Source: CAYNDB01 sp964395915
GTDB taxonomy: Bacteria > Nitrospinota_A > UBA7883 > JAJRTC01
Direction of reading: 5' to 3'
DNA: 44,278 bases
Assembly (NCBI GenBank): GCA_964395915.1
Contig: CAYNDB010000005.1
Location: 1 to 44,278 of the forward strand
The notes under the pieces are model-generated. The model was not told where the DNA came from. It did no database searches and saw only the letters and a list, made by a program, of their open reading frames with translations. The stretch's first letter is position 1; the number at the start of each line of letters is the position of its first letter. This document shows, piece by piece, positions 1 to 7,393 of the stretch. The position numbers and the translations under genes were made by a program.

Positions 1-614
1 TCCAGTGTCACGCCATAGCGAAGGAGCGCATCGGGATTTACCACCGCGTGAAATTGCTTCTCCCACCCGCCTATACCCAAAATCTCTGTTACGCCGGGCA
101 CGGTCTGAAGATGAAACTTGACCACCCAGTCTTGTATAGTTCGAAGCTCCGTCAAGGAATGTTTTCCAGTCTCGTCCTCTAGATAGTAGAAAAGAACAAG
201 CCCCATGCCGGTGGATATCGGCCCCATGCCAGGGTCGCCAAAACCTGGCGGGATCGCCCCTCTGGCTTCCTGTAGCCGTTCGTTCACCAACTGGCGAGCG
301 AAGTAGATATCCATCCCGTCCTCAAAATAAACGTTCACCACGGACAGACCGAAATTGGAGACGGAGCGGATTTTCGCCACCCCGGGAAGCCCGTTCATGG
401 CCGTTTCCACCGGATAAGTCACATATTTTTCAACTTCTTCAGGAGCCAAGCCTTCGGTCTCAGTGAATATCTGAACAAGGTTGGGAGAAACATCCGGAAA
501 GGCGTCTATCGGCAGCTTCGTGTAACCATAGTAACCCGCTACCATCACCATGAGCGTCAAAACGGTAACAAGCAGTCTATTGCTTAAAACAAAATTTATT
601 ATTCGTTGCATCAT
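1..614 (-). CDS. czcA: RND heavy-metal efflux pump, CzcA/CusA family (N-terminal part)
   Basis: Inner-membrane proton-driven pump of a tripartite RND system that exports metal cations (Co/Zn/Cd or Cu/Ag type) with the downstream-encoded adaptor and outer-membrane channel partners. Only about 204 N-terminal codons lie here; the gene runs off the left edge. Visible are the N-terminal membrane helix (about residues 10-28), the typical stretch YTKLPIDAFPDVSPNLVQIF, and the porter-domain start with EGLAPEEVEKYVTYPVE and MNGLPGVAKIRSVSNFGLS, all characteristic of the heavy-metal subfamily rather than the AcrB drug subfamily. Two ATG codons stand in tandem (614 and 611) after an AAGGGGG Shine-Dalgarno. 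It begins 8 bases after czcB ends, so it is the third gene of a czcC-czcB-czcA operon. Substrate specificity cannot be told from this fragment. Confidence 0.93.
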   Translation of the reverse strand, partial: MMQRIINFVLSNRLLVTVLTLMVMVAGYYGYTKLPIDAFPDVSPNLVQIFTETEGLAPEEVEKYVTYPVETAMNGLPGVAKIRSVSNFGLSVVNVYFEDGMDIYFARQLVNERLQEARGAIPPGFGDPGMGPISTGMGLVLFYYLEDETGKHSLTELRTIQDWVVKFHLQTVPGVTEILGIGGWEKQFHAVVNPDALLRYGVTL

Positions 615-622
615 CCGCCCCC

Positions 623-1870
623 TTAATGGTGATGTCCAGAGGCAAAGCCGCCCTTGGACAACTGCGCCTTCAGCGTGAACGCGCCTTTGGATGCATATTT
701 CTGGCCGGGAATCAGACCTGACACGATTTCAACGTTCATATCGTCGGAACGGCCTATCATTACAGGCGCGGGTTCAAAACCGTCTTCATCCTTAGTAAAA
801 ACAACTGTTTTGCCTTCAAACGTTTGAAGCGCGGTTTTAGGAATAATGATGGGAACCTTTATTTCCTCAACCGTGACCTTTCCGCTGATAAACAGGCCGG
901 GCCTTAAAACCCCTTTTTTGTTTGGCAACACGACACGCGCCAGGGCCGTACGTGTCTTCTCTCCAACAATAGGCCCCAGGTAAGAGACCACACCTTCCAC
1001 GTCCGGGGCGCCATGCCCGGTTATTACAGATACTTTCGCTCCCTCATGCACAAACGGAAGATCCTTCTGGTATACGCTCAGGTTCACCCATACCGTGCTT
1101 AAGTTCGCAATGATGAAAATAGTTGTATCGTCCTTGACCATTTCACCCAAAGTTATATGTTTTTTTATCACCGTTCCGTTAAAGGGAGCCTTGATCTCGT
1201 AACGTGTGTACGTTGTGTCTGAATGAGCTGGCAGTTGTTTCAGATATTTTTCAGAAAATCCCAGGGCATGAAGTTTCTGTTCAGCAGAGCGAATGTCGAT
1301 TCGAACCTCGGCAAGAGCCTGTTTGGCGTTCAAATAATCCTGCTCCGATGAGATTTTTTTCCTTCGCAGTCTTCCCTCCCTTTCGAAGTTCGCCCTGGCC
1401 AGCGCAAGCCGCTCGTGCGCCGCAAGATATTCGGCTTTAGCGTCGGAAAGTTCCCGGCTTTCAAGAATCGCCAACACCTCGCCTATCCTCACCCTGTCGC
1501 CAAGTTTTTTCCTGACTTCGCGAACGACACCAGGCACACGGGGGACGATATGGGCCATCCTGTCCGTGTTCACCACTATCTCGCCTGGAAGGGTGATGCG
1601 CCTTTCCAGCTGACCCGGGCCGACGATGGCGGTTTCAATGCCAAACTCTTTTAACTCTTCTTTTGTCAGGCGAACAACTTCTTCTCCGCCATGTTCATCA
1701 TGGCCTTTATCTCCTTCATCCTTATGATCCCCATGGTCTTCATGTCCTTCATCCTTATGATCATCATGGACTTCATGGCCTTTCTCGCCTTCTTCCGCGG
1801 CATTGCAGACTCCAAGTCCAGATACAATAATCACCCCAGTAAAGATGATTGATAAAATTTTGATCCGCAT
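623..1870 (-). CDS. czcB: RND efflux periplasmic adaptor, CzcB/CusB type, His-rich N-terminus
   Basis: Membrane fusion protein (415 aa) that bridges the CzcA pump and the CzcC channel in the periplasm. A signal peptide (about residues 1-24) is followed by a low-complexity His/Asp/Glu/Lys stretch (residues 26-62, repeats of HKDEG and HGDHKDEG) likely to bind divalent metal, then the lipoyl/barrel-sandwich halves (around PRVPGVVREVRKKLGDRV and YEIKAPFNGTVIKKHITLGE), a coiled-coil hairpin between them, the beta-barrel (STVWVNLSVYQKDL) and the membrane-proximal domain. The chain ends in GHHH, a further possible metal ligand. A GGAGATAAATAGT leader precedes the ATG, and the start lies 1 base after the czcC stop, so translation is probably coupled. 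At DNA level the His-rich part carries a 33-bp direct repeat near 1712 and 1745. Confidence 0.93.
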   Translation of the reverse strand: MRIKILSIIFTGVIIVSGLGVCNAAEEGEKGHEVHDDHKDEGHEDHGDHKDEGDKGHDEHGGEEVVRLTKEELKEFGIETAIVGPGQLERRITLPGEIVVNTDRMAHIVPRVPGVVREVRKKLGDRVRIGEVLAILESRELSDAKAEYLAAHERLALARANFEREGRLRRKKISSEQDYLNAKQALAEVRIDIRSAEQKLHALGFSEKYLKQLPAHSDTTYTRYEIKAPFNGTVIKKHITLGEMVKDDTTIFIIANLSTVWVNLSVYQKDLPFVHEGAKVSVITGHGAPDVEGVVSYLGPIVGEKTRTALARVVLPNKKGVLRPGLFISGKVTVEEIKVPIIIPKTALQTFEGKTVVFTKDEDGFEPAPVMIGRSDDMNVEIVSGLIPGQKYASKGAFTLKAQLSKGGFASGHHH

Positions 1871-1871
1871 A

Positions 1872-3269
1872 CTATTTATCTCCGTTTCCTGCTTTTATTT
1901 CTCTCCGCGCTATTTCAAGCGGGGAACCAGTCAATTGTTCAATTTCCGCCGCCGCCTTGTGATATTTTGCCAAGACGTCGATATATCTCCCTCGTGTTTC
2001 AAAAAGAACCCGTTGAGCGTCCAATACTTCCAGATAACCGAACTTGCCCAGCAGGTATCCCTCTTTCGCTGTTTCAAACGCTATTCTGGCGCCAGGCAAA
2101 ACATCGCCCTTCAAGGCGGACGCCTCCTCGTACGACGACGACAGGTCTCTGTAACTGTCTACCAGCGCGGAGCGAACACGCGCCACCACTCCTCTTCTCT
2201 CTTCTTTTGCGCGGGCAAGATTGAAACGCGCTTCAAGATACGCTCCCTGGTTACGGTTGAAAACTGGCAGGGGCATGGACATACCAAACACAAAAGCGTT
2301 GTCATTCGTATCACGAAAATTTCTCATGCCTCCTTGAAGAGTCAGGTTCGGAATCCTTCCCGCCCACTCCAGGGCTACAGCGGATTTGTATCGCTTAAGT
2401 TCAGCGTCCCATCTTGCAACGTCCGGGCTGTAAGGTATAAGCCTTTCAACCGCCTTTGCGGAAGGCACCGGTTTTAAATCATCCAGGCTCCCTTCAGCTT
2501 TTTCGAACAAGGTTTTATCGCTCCCCCACAATGAGGAGAGACGTTTGCGCGCGGCCGTGAGCCCTCGTTTCGCGACTTCGAGATCAATTTTACTTACAGA
2601 TAGCTCCACCTTGGCCCTGATCTCGTCGATCGGAGCGGTTTTACCCGCCGCGACCCGTTCTGATGCGACTGTCAACGCATCGATGGCAAGCCCTACCAGC
2701 TTCCCGGTAAGAGCCACGCGCTCCTGCGAGGACAAAACGCTAACAAAAGCTTTTGTCACTTTGGTTAAAGTTTCAATGCGAACTTTCTCGTAATCCCAGG
2801 CCGCCAGTTTCTGCTCAAACCCAGCCACTTTCACGCGTTTCATACGTTTGCCGCCAAGCTCGATCAACTGACTCAATTGAAGTGTGCTTTCCGTTACATT
2901 ATTTCCTTTGAAATCCCCGGAGCCTTCAAAATTCTCAAATTCAACTATAATCTCCGGGTTTGGCAAAAGCCCCGCTTGTAATGTCCGGGCCTCTTTGGCG
3001 CGAACTCCCCAGGCAAAAGCCTTAAGCCGTGGATTTCTCATCAACGCCAACGCGAGAACCTTCCTCAGGTTAAGAACGCCTGTCGGCTCCTCCAACGAGG
3101 GTGGTTCCATATCGTTTTCACCAGGCGGTCTGCCGGAAGCCTCGTAACTATCCAGGTCTTTACCCAGTGGAAGCTTTTCCGGCGTGGCGGCGTTAACTTG
3201 AGAAGACACACAGGCAATCCCTGTCATAACAACAAACGTCACAATTGACGAAATATGTTCAAGGCGCAT
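1872..3269 (-). CDS. czcC: Outer-membrane efflux channel, TolC/CzcC family
   Basis: Outer-membrane factor (465 aa) of the tripartite metal efflux system. It has a signal peptide ending near residue 27 (SSQVNA), then two OEP repeats: the first begins near LNLRKVLALALMRNPRLKAF with QLSQLIELGGKRMKRVKVA, the second contains the same kind of helix pair and ends with YLLGKFGYLEVLDAQRVLFE. The length and the ELGGKR motif are usual for CzcC-type rather than type I secretion TolC. A strong GGAGGAG Shine-Dalgarno lies 6 bases before the ATG. It is the first of three tightly spaced efflux genes; 117-120 bases containing a 7-bp hairpin separate it from the small secreted protein upstream, which may belong to the same transcript. 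Confidence 0.92.
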   Translation of the reverse strand: MRLEHISSIVTFVVMTGIACVSSQVNAATPEKLPLGKDLDSYEASGRPPGENDMEPPSLEEPTGVLNLRKVLALALMRNPRLKAFAWGVRAKEARTLQAGLLPNPEIIVEFENFEGSGDFKGNNVTESTLQLSQLIELGGKRMKRVKVAGFEQKLAAWDYEKVRIETLTKVTKAFVSVLSSQERVALTGKLVGLAIDALTVASERVAAGKTAPIDEIRAKVELSVSKIDLEVAKRGLTAARKRLSSLWGSDKTLFEKAEGSLDDLKPVPSAKAVERLIPYSPDVARWDAELKRYKSAVALEWAGRIPNLTLQGGMRNFRDTNDNAFVFGMSMPLPVFNRNQGAYLEARFNLARAKEERRGVVARVRSALVDSYRDLSSSYEEASALKGDVLPGARIAFETAKEGYLLGKFGYLEVLDAQRVLFETRGRYIDVLAKYHKAAAEIEQLTGSPLEIARREIKAGNGDK

Positions 3270-3301
3270 ATAACTCCTCCGAAACTTGTATTAATAATGT
3301 G

Positions 3302-3323
3302 ATCGGCTTCAAAAAGAGCCGAT
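3302..3323 (-). other. Hairpin in the leader of czcC
   Basis: ATCGGCT (3302-3308) and AGCCGAT (3317-3323) form a perfect 7-bp inverted repeat with an 8-base loop, about 33 bases upstream of the czcC start codon. No T-run follows on the minus strand, so it does not look like an intrinsic terminator. It may be an RNA structure or an operator between the secreted-protein gene and the efflux genes. Confidence 0.35.
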
Positions 3324-3386
3324 GAAAAAACGCGCAACTGGCGCAAACCTCGCTCCTATAAGGAACGAACAGGTATTTCTAAAGAT

Positions 3387-3791
3387 TTAAATCAGAAGAA
3401 TTGTGGTGCGCAGTGATGTGAAAGTGGCGACGGCGCTTATTGGAATATGTTTTGAGAATATGGGAGTGGCGCTTTTACCAAACGAATACATGGCTGGAAA
3501 AATCGCCAAAAGCTCCTGTGCATTGACCTGTTGGAAGAGTCGCTGTGAATCGACGGTGACTTCATCATAACCAACTGTGCTGACTTGAATGTCGACACAT
3601 GAACCGCAATGGGCGTCGGTTATAGTTGGTTCATAAGGAACTCCACACAGGCCGTTATGAGCCGCTTCCACCGCCACATGACCATCCTCTTCTATACACA
3701 GAACAGTCCCTTCCGCAAGGCTTAGCCCCATAAGGAGAGACACGAACGTGGCAAACAGCGCCATTGATGATCGTTTTCGTAAACTACGCAT
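3387..3791 (-). CDS. Small secreted Cys/His-containing protein upstream of czcCBA
   Basis: Not recognised as a named family. The ATG at 3791 gives 134 aa with a typical signal peptide (MRSLRKRSSMALFATFVSLL); the frame can be extended to a GTG at 3827 but without a better ribosome site. The mature part carries four cysteines and three histidines in a short stretch (VLCIEEDGHVAVEAAHNGLC, then AHCGSC), followed by a less distinctive C-terminus that ends hydrophobic (TTILLI). It lies immediately upstream of the metal efflux genes in the same orientation. The spacing of Cys and His and the location suggest, as inference only, a periplasmic metal-sensing or metal-carrying role. Confidence 0.6.
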   Translation of the reverse strand: MRSLRKRSSMALFATFVSLLMGLSLAEGTVLCIEEDGHVAVEAAHNGLCGVPYEPTITDAHCGSCVDIQVSTVGYDEVTVDSQRLFQQVNAQELLAIFPAMYSFGKSATPIFSKHIPISAVATFTSLRTTILLI

Positions 3792-3881
3792 ATTGTCAGA
3801 ATAATCTCTTTTCGCATGTTTGTCCACTATCAGGTTTAATAAGGTCGGCCTCTGACGGAAGGGAGGGAGGGCGCCTGTTGT

Positions 3882-5063
3882 TTACTTACCACCGCCGTGA
3901 GAAAGCTTTTCTCCGGAAAGCGGCCACGACTTTTCAAATAATATGAAGGGCGACTCATTGGTTTGCCCGTACGCTTTTTTTATCAAGCCAGTGTCTACTC
4001 CTTCCGGAGGATTTTTCAGTAACGCATTGTAAAACCTGTTATAAAACTCGTCTGGATAAACCGTTATCCTCACCTTGTATTTGCCTTCTTTGGCGTCCTG
4101 CGGAATGGACGCGACTGTTTCCCACTGTTTCCCCGGCGGGATACGTGTGTCGTACCTTTCCCCGGATAGATCAAGCTCAATATACCAGCCTACCGCTTCT
4201 TTCGCGACGACCGTCTCTTTTCCATCAAGCGACACTATCCCCTCCACAACAACCTGGGGAGTTACGTATGTGGGGAAATAATGGCCAACCCCGGTGTTGG
4301 CGATAGTGATCTTTATTTTCCGCCCGGTTTTATTGGCCACGATTTTCACACCTTTCGCCACCATCTCCTTATTATGAATGCCTTTCCACAGGTGACGGCG
4401 CTCTTCCATATGACAATCGGCGCATCGCACCCCTGTTTTTGCATAGCGACTGTTTTTCCACTGGTTGTAAGTGTCTTCCAACAGCTTGCCTTCAACCCTG
4501 CTGCCGAAAGGTTCAAACTGGTGGCACGGCTTGCAGAACTCTGACGCGCCAAACGACTTAACCTCCACAAACCCTCCATGAGGCGGATCGTCCATTTTCG
4601 GTTTTCTGGATATAGGGCCGTAGCGTTTATGCCGCCGGACATGACACGCCGCGCACACCAGCCCTTTGCCCGTTAATTTTTTTATCTGATATTTATTGGG
4701 AATTATTTGGCCATTTTCAGATATCCTGGAAACCCTCTGCTCGCTTAACGGGGCATGGCAATCGAGGCAAGACTCAGCGGTTTCCTTGTCGATCCATGGT
4801 TCTTTTAACTGGCCGACAATACCTGCGCTCATCGAAAGAGAATGCCGACTTTCAGACCAGTCTCTATATTGCGTCTCATGGCATTGACCACAATCTTCAG
4901 GGTCGAGCGAAGCCTCAAGGTCGGAAAACCCCTCAGGGGGCGATCCCTGCAAAGGGATCGGTTGCGCCCAATGTTTCTCGAAAGAAAAACCGGCGGCCTC
5001 AACCTGACAGGCCAAAACCGCCGAAATAACTATAAGCAAATACCTCGCAGGTTTACACTCCAT
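3882..5063 (-). CDS. Secreted five-haem c-type cytochrome
   Basis: Exported multihaem cytochrome of about 393 aa. After a signal peptide (cleavage near VEA-AGF) there are five CxxCH sites: CGQCH (residue about 58), CLDCH (99), CAACH (137), CKPCH (177) and CADCH (214). The spacing resembles the cytochrome c554 group of multihaem proteins. The C-terminal 170 residues contain no haem site and read as a beta-sandwich domain (GVGHYFPTYVTPQVVVEG and IPPGKQWETV), as found at the end of many periplasmic multihaem cytochromes. The role is periplasmic electron transfer; the partner is not evident. The ATG at 5063 is preferred over an upstream TTG at 5069. It lies between the monohaem cytochrome and the efflux block, all on the same strand. 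Confidence 0.85.
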   Translation of the reverse strand: MECKPARYLLIVISAVLACQVEAAGFSFEKHWAQPIPLQGSPPEGFSDLEASLDPEDCGQCHETQYRDWSESRHSLSMSAGIVGQLKEPWIDKETAESCLDCHAPLSEQRVSRISENGQIIPNKYQIKKLTGKGLVCAACHVRRHKRYGPISRKPKMDDPPHGGFVEVKSFGASEFCKPCHQFEPFGSRVEGKLLEDTYNQWKNSRYAKTGVRCADCHMEERRHLWKGIHNKEMVAKGVKIVANKTGRKIKITIANTGVGHYFPTYVTPQVVVEGIVSLDGKETVVAKEAVGWYIELDLSGERYDTRIPPGKQWETVASIPQDAKEGKYKVRITVYPDEFYNRFYNALLKNPPEGVDTGLIKKAYGQTNESPFILFEKSWPLSGEKLSHGGGK

Positions 5064-5116
5064 CACCAATATCTAAAAAGATTTTAGCGCCATGTTTACA
5101 CTAAAGGGTCGTATTT

Positions 5117-5515
5117 CTACCTGCCGCATGGGTTACAAGGGTTTTTCATTTTCATTCCGCACGGGTTGCATGGGTGCTTCATTTTCATACCACACGGGTT
5201 GCACGGGTGTTTCATCTTCATGCCGCAGGGGTTACCAGGTTTGAACGATTTAATATATTCCTGGTAATATGCCGCGATCGCCGTCATTTCAATACTGTTA
5301 CGCGGGAGCGGCTTTGCCTCCATCGGGTTCATCATACAAAAATTTATCATCTGGTCGAACGTGAGAATATCTTTTGTCATCGCCACAGGATGGGGCCATA
5401 CACCGTTGTGCTTGTCCAGATTCAATAATTCGTAATCCGCATGACATGTCATGCAGGATATCCCGCTTCCACCAAGGCTTTCATCGTTCCACAGCGCCTT
5501 GCCTTTGGCGACAAG
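5117..5515 (-). CDS. Monohaem c-type cytochrome with Cys/Met/His repeat tail (5' end lost in gap)
   Basis: The reading frame is open from the assembly gap to the stop at 5117, giving 132 visible residues. It starts LVAKGKALWNDESLGGSGIS and continues with the haem site CMTCH, so it is a class I-like small cytochrome whose N-terminus and signal peptide are missing. A Met-containing segment (INFCMMNPMEAKPL) may supply the distal ligand, and the helix IEMTAIAAYYQEYIKSF closes the cytochrome fold. The tail is three 11-residue repeats of NPCGMKMKHPC plus a partial fourth, NPCGR. Cys, Met and His in this density suggest metal binding, which fits the adjacent efflux operon. Family members with such tails are not known to me by name; the domain call is firm, the tail function is inference. 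Confidence 0.75.
   Translation of the reverse strand, partial: LVAKGKALWNDESLGGSGISCMTCHADYELLNLDKHNGVWPHPVAMTKDILTFDQMINFCMMNPMEAKPLPRNSIEMTAIAAYYQEYIKSFKPGNPCGMKMKHPCNPCGMKMKHPCNPCGMKMKNPCNPCGR
5120..5233 (-). repeat. 33-bp in-frame tandem repeat encoding NPCGMKMKHPC units
   Basis: Three 33-bp units and a truncated fourth lie at the 3' end of the monohaem cytochrome gene. The units differ at synonymous positions (for example CAT/CAC-type changes and ggttgc versus ggttac on the plus strand) while the amino acids are almost unchanged (one H to N), which suggests selection on the peptide rather than very recent slippage. Confidence 0.85.
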
Positions 5516-5615
5516 NNNNNNNNNNNNNNNNNNNNNNNNNNNNNNNNNNNNNNNNNNNNNNNNNNNNNNNNNNNNNNNNNNNNNNNNNNNNNNNNNNNNN
5601 NNNNNNNNNNNNNNN
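5516..5615. other. Assembly gap of 100 Ns
   Basis: Exactly 100 consecutive Ns, the usual placeholder for a scaffold gap of unknown length. It removes the 5' end of the monohaem cytochrome gene and separates it from the stop of the receiver gene at 5633. The relation of the two sides rests on scaffolding, not on sequence. Confidence 0.98.
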
Positions 5616-5632
5616 GTTACCTGTCAATCAAC

Positions 5633-6205
5633 TCAATCAACCGATTTACGGGTATGTTTCTTTATCTCGTCAATGAGTTTGTTCATATCCATGTCACTTG
5701 GCAAGTCATCTGTTATCATTATTTCTTCCTCATCCAGCTCGGAGCCATGTATCTGGGGTAATGTCGTTTCCAGTCTATTTATCAATGTTTGTTGTTTGTT
5801 GAACATCATTAATAATTTCTTGGTCTCATCTACCAATTCCCTCTGACGCAACGCTTGCAATATAGTTGTAGCCACTTCCACCTCGTCGCATGGTTTACTA
5901 AGGAACCGGTAGACTTCACCTTTGTTAATCGCGCGAATGGCGGTGTCGATAGTGGCTCGCCCGGTTAGCATTATACGGATAACTTCCGGATATTTGCGCC
6001 GTATGGCTACTAAAAAGTCAACTCCGGATACCCCCGGCATCTGGTCATCGGATACAACCACATCGACATGTTCCCGTTCAAGAATGCCATAAGCCTCTTC
6101 GGCCGAATTAGCGCACAGCATTTCATATGGCTCTTTATAAAGCGCTCTTTTCAGCCCTTCGACAACAAGTGGCTCATCATCAACAAAAAGAACCTTGTGT
6201 TTCAC
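5633..6205 (-). CDS. Response regulator, single receiver with C-terminal extension
   Basis: A CheY-like receiver (residues 1-125) with acidic pocket VDDEP (9-11), phosphoacceptor D53 in SDDQMPG, T at MLTG and K in FLSKPC. It is followed by about 65 residues with no DNA-binding or enzymatic domain: a helical stretch (VDETKKLLMMFNKQQTLINR), then an acidic segment and a basic end. The receiver resembles those of RpfG-like and HDOD regulators upstream in the same operon. It is the last gene of a four-gene signalling operon, starting 21 bases after the preceding stop. A role as a phosphate sink or shuttle receiver is inference. Confidence 0.85.
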   Translation of the reverse strand: MKHKVLFVDDEPLVVEGLKRALYKEPYEMLCANSAEEAYGILEREHVDVVVSDDQMPGVSGVDFLVAIRRKYPEVIRIMLTGRATIDTAIRAINKGEVYRFLSKPCDEVEVATTILQALRQRELVDETKKLLMMFNKQQTLINRLETTLPQIHGSELDEEEIMITDDLPSDMDMNKLIDEIKKHTRKSVD

Positions 6206-6226
6206 TGTATAATTCTCCTGTAATAT

Positions 6227-7393
6227 TTACGTCACGACGTTATCCACCATGTCATAGGTGGGAACAGAAACTCGAATCTTGTTCGCAACAAGGCCTTGGC
6301 GCTGGAAGTTCTTCAAGCGCTCAAGTAAAAGGTGGGATATTTCCTGTCCTTTGGGTAATATCAAAAGACCTGTTTTAGTCCGAACATCCTCATCAATAAC
6401 CATATCTATTGTGATGTCCCTTATTCTCAGCAGTTTTATTTGCATTTTTTTGTTGTCGGTTTTTAACTCACGCATCGTCAAAACAATAAGCGGATTATAC
6501 TTATCGGGATATTTCAGCAAGTTATTTATCGCCTCGTCACCCAACACGCCCCCAGAAATAAATCGATCAAAATCAAGAGAGACTTTTAATATTTGAGCTC
6601 CGATTTCAACAGGATCGGTTTTGGCTAACGTTTGGACGCTGTTGAAACTGTTGAACGGCTCCATTTGTTTTTCGATCATGCCAGCCACTTTCTCCAGGCG
6701 TGGAATATTGCGCAATAAATTGGCCCCAAAAAATGGATGGGAGGAAAAAGATTCCTCTTCTTCCTCTGTAAGCTCCTGCCCCACATATATTTTCTCAAGA
6801 GTTTCTGGCGAAAGTTTCACGCAGCCTATTTGTGAAAGCATGGCGGCAAGCTCATATTGCCAACGGTCTGAAAGCCGAAGTTGGCTCACTATATGCCTGG
6901 CATAGTTGCGTAAACGTATGGCCCTGCTAAATGCAAGCGGATTTACAATTGATAAAATATCAATGAGAGCCTTGACACTTCGGCTCAATGTTTTTTCCAA
7001 TAGCTCCCGCTCGGCGATGACAAGCTGGTATTGCCGGATCCCCGACTTAAGCGCCTTCTCGAACACTTCAGGTGGACATGGCTTGGTAAAAAAATGGAAA
7101 ATATTACCTTCGTTAACAGCTCCCATGGCAGTGTCTATATCGGTATTACCTGTAAGCATCATGCGCACGCTTTCGGGGGCTGTTTCTTTGACTTTGGAAA
7201 GGAACTGAATCCCGTCCATGCCGGGCATACGCATGTCGGAGACAATGACGGCAAAAGGCCCCTTGGACGACACCGCCTTGAGCCCTTCCATGGGGCCTAG
7301 CGCTGTTTCAATATGGAATTTTTTCCTTAGGTTCCGCTTGAATGTTTCGAGGATGTCTGGTTCGTCATCGACCAGGAGAATTTTCTCACCCAT
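6227..7393 (-). CDS. Response regulator with degenerate HD-type output domain
   Basis: 388 aa: receiver at residues 1-120 (DDE at 9-11, phosphoacceptor D53 in SDMRMPG, K in FFTKPC), a linker helix, then a region matching the RpfG/HD-GYP architecture at about 135-300. The metal-binding HD pair is replaced: where active proteins have LLHDIGK this one reads MLSQIGC, and no GYP motif follows the HPFFGANLL segment. Cyclic-di-GMP phosphodiesterase activity is therefore unlikely. A C-terminal segment of about 80 residues (TGLLILPKGQEIS) is typical of proteins in this group. The ATG at 7393 is preferred because it forms an 8-base ATGGGTGA overlap with the preceding stop and has a GAGG site, whereas the longer frame to 7432 starts inside the upstream gene. 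Confidence 0.82.
   Translation of the reverse strand: MGEKILLVDDEPDILETFKRNLRKKFHIETALGPMEGLKAVSSKGPFAVIVSDMRMPGMDGIQFLSKVKETAPESVRMMLTGNTDIDTAMGAVNEGNIFHFFTKPCPPEVFEKALKSGIRQYQLVIAERELLEKTLSRSVKALIDILSIVNPLAFSRAIRLRNYARHIVSQLRLSDRWQYELAAMLSQIGCVKLSPETLEKIYVGQELTEEEEESFSSHPFFGANLLRNIPRLEKVAGMIEKQMEPFNSFNSVQTLAKTDPVEIGAQILKVSLDFDRFISGGVLGDEAINNLLKYPDKYNPLIVLTMRELKTDNKKMQIKLLRIRDITIDMVIDEDVRTKTGLLILPKGQEISHLLLERLKNFQRQGLVANKIRVSVPTYDMVDNVVT

Noticed and set aside
1204..2477. Plus-strand open frames across the czc genes
   Set aside because: They are antisense to well-supported czcB and czcC, with no family resemblance or ribosome sites.
5117..5240. CRISPR-like short repeats
   Set aside because: The 33-bp units are contiguous, in frame and encode a repeated peptide; there are no spacers.
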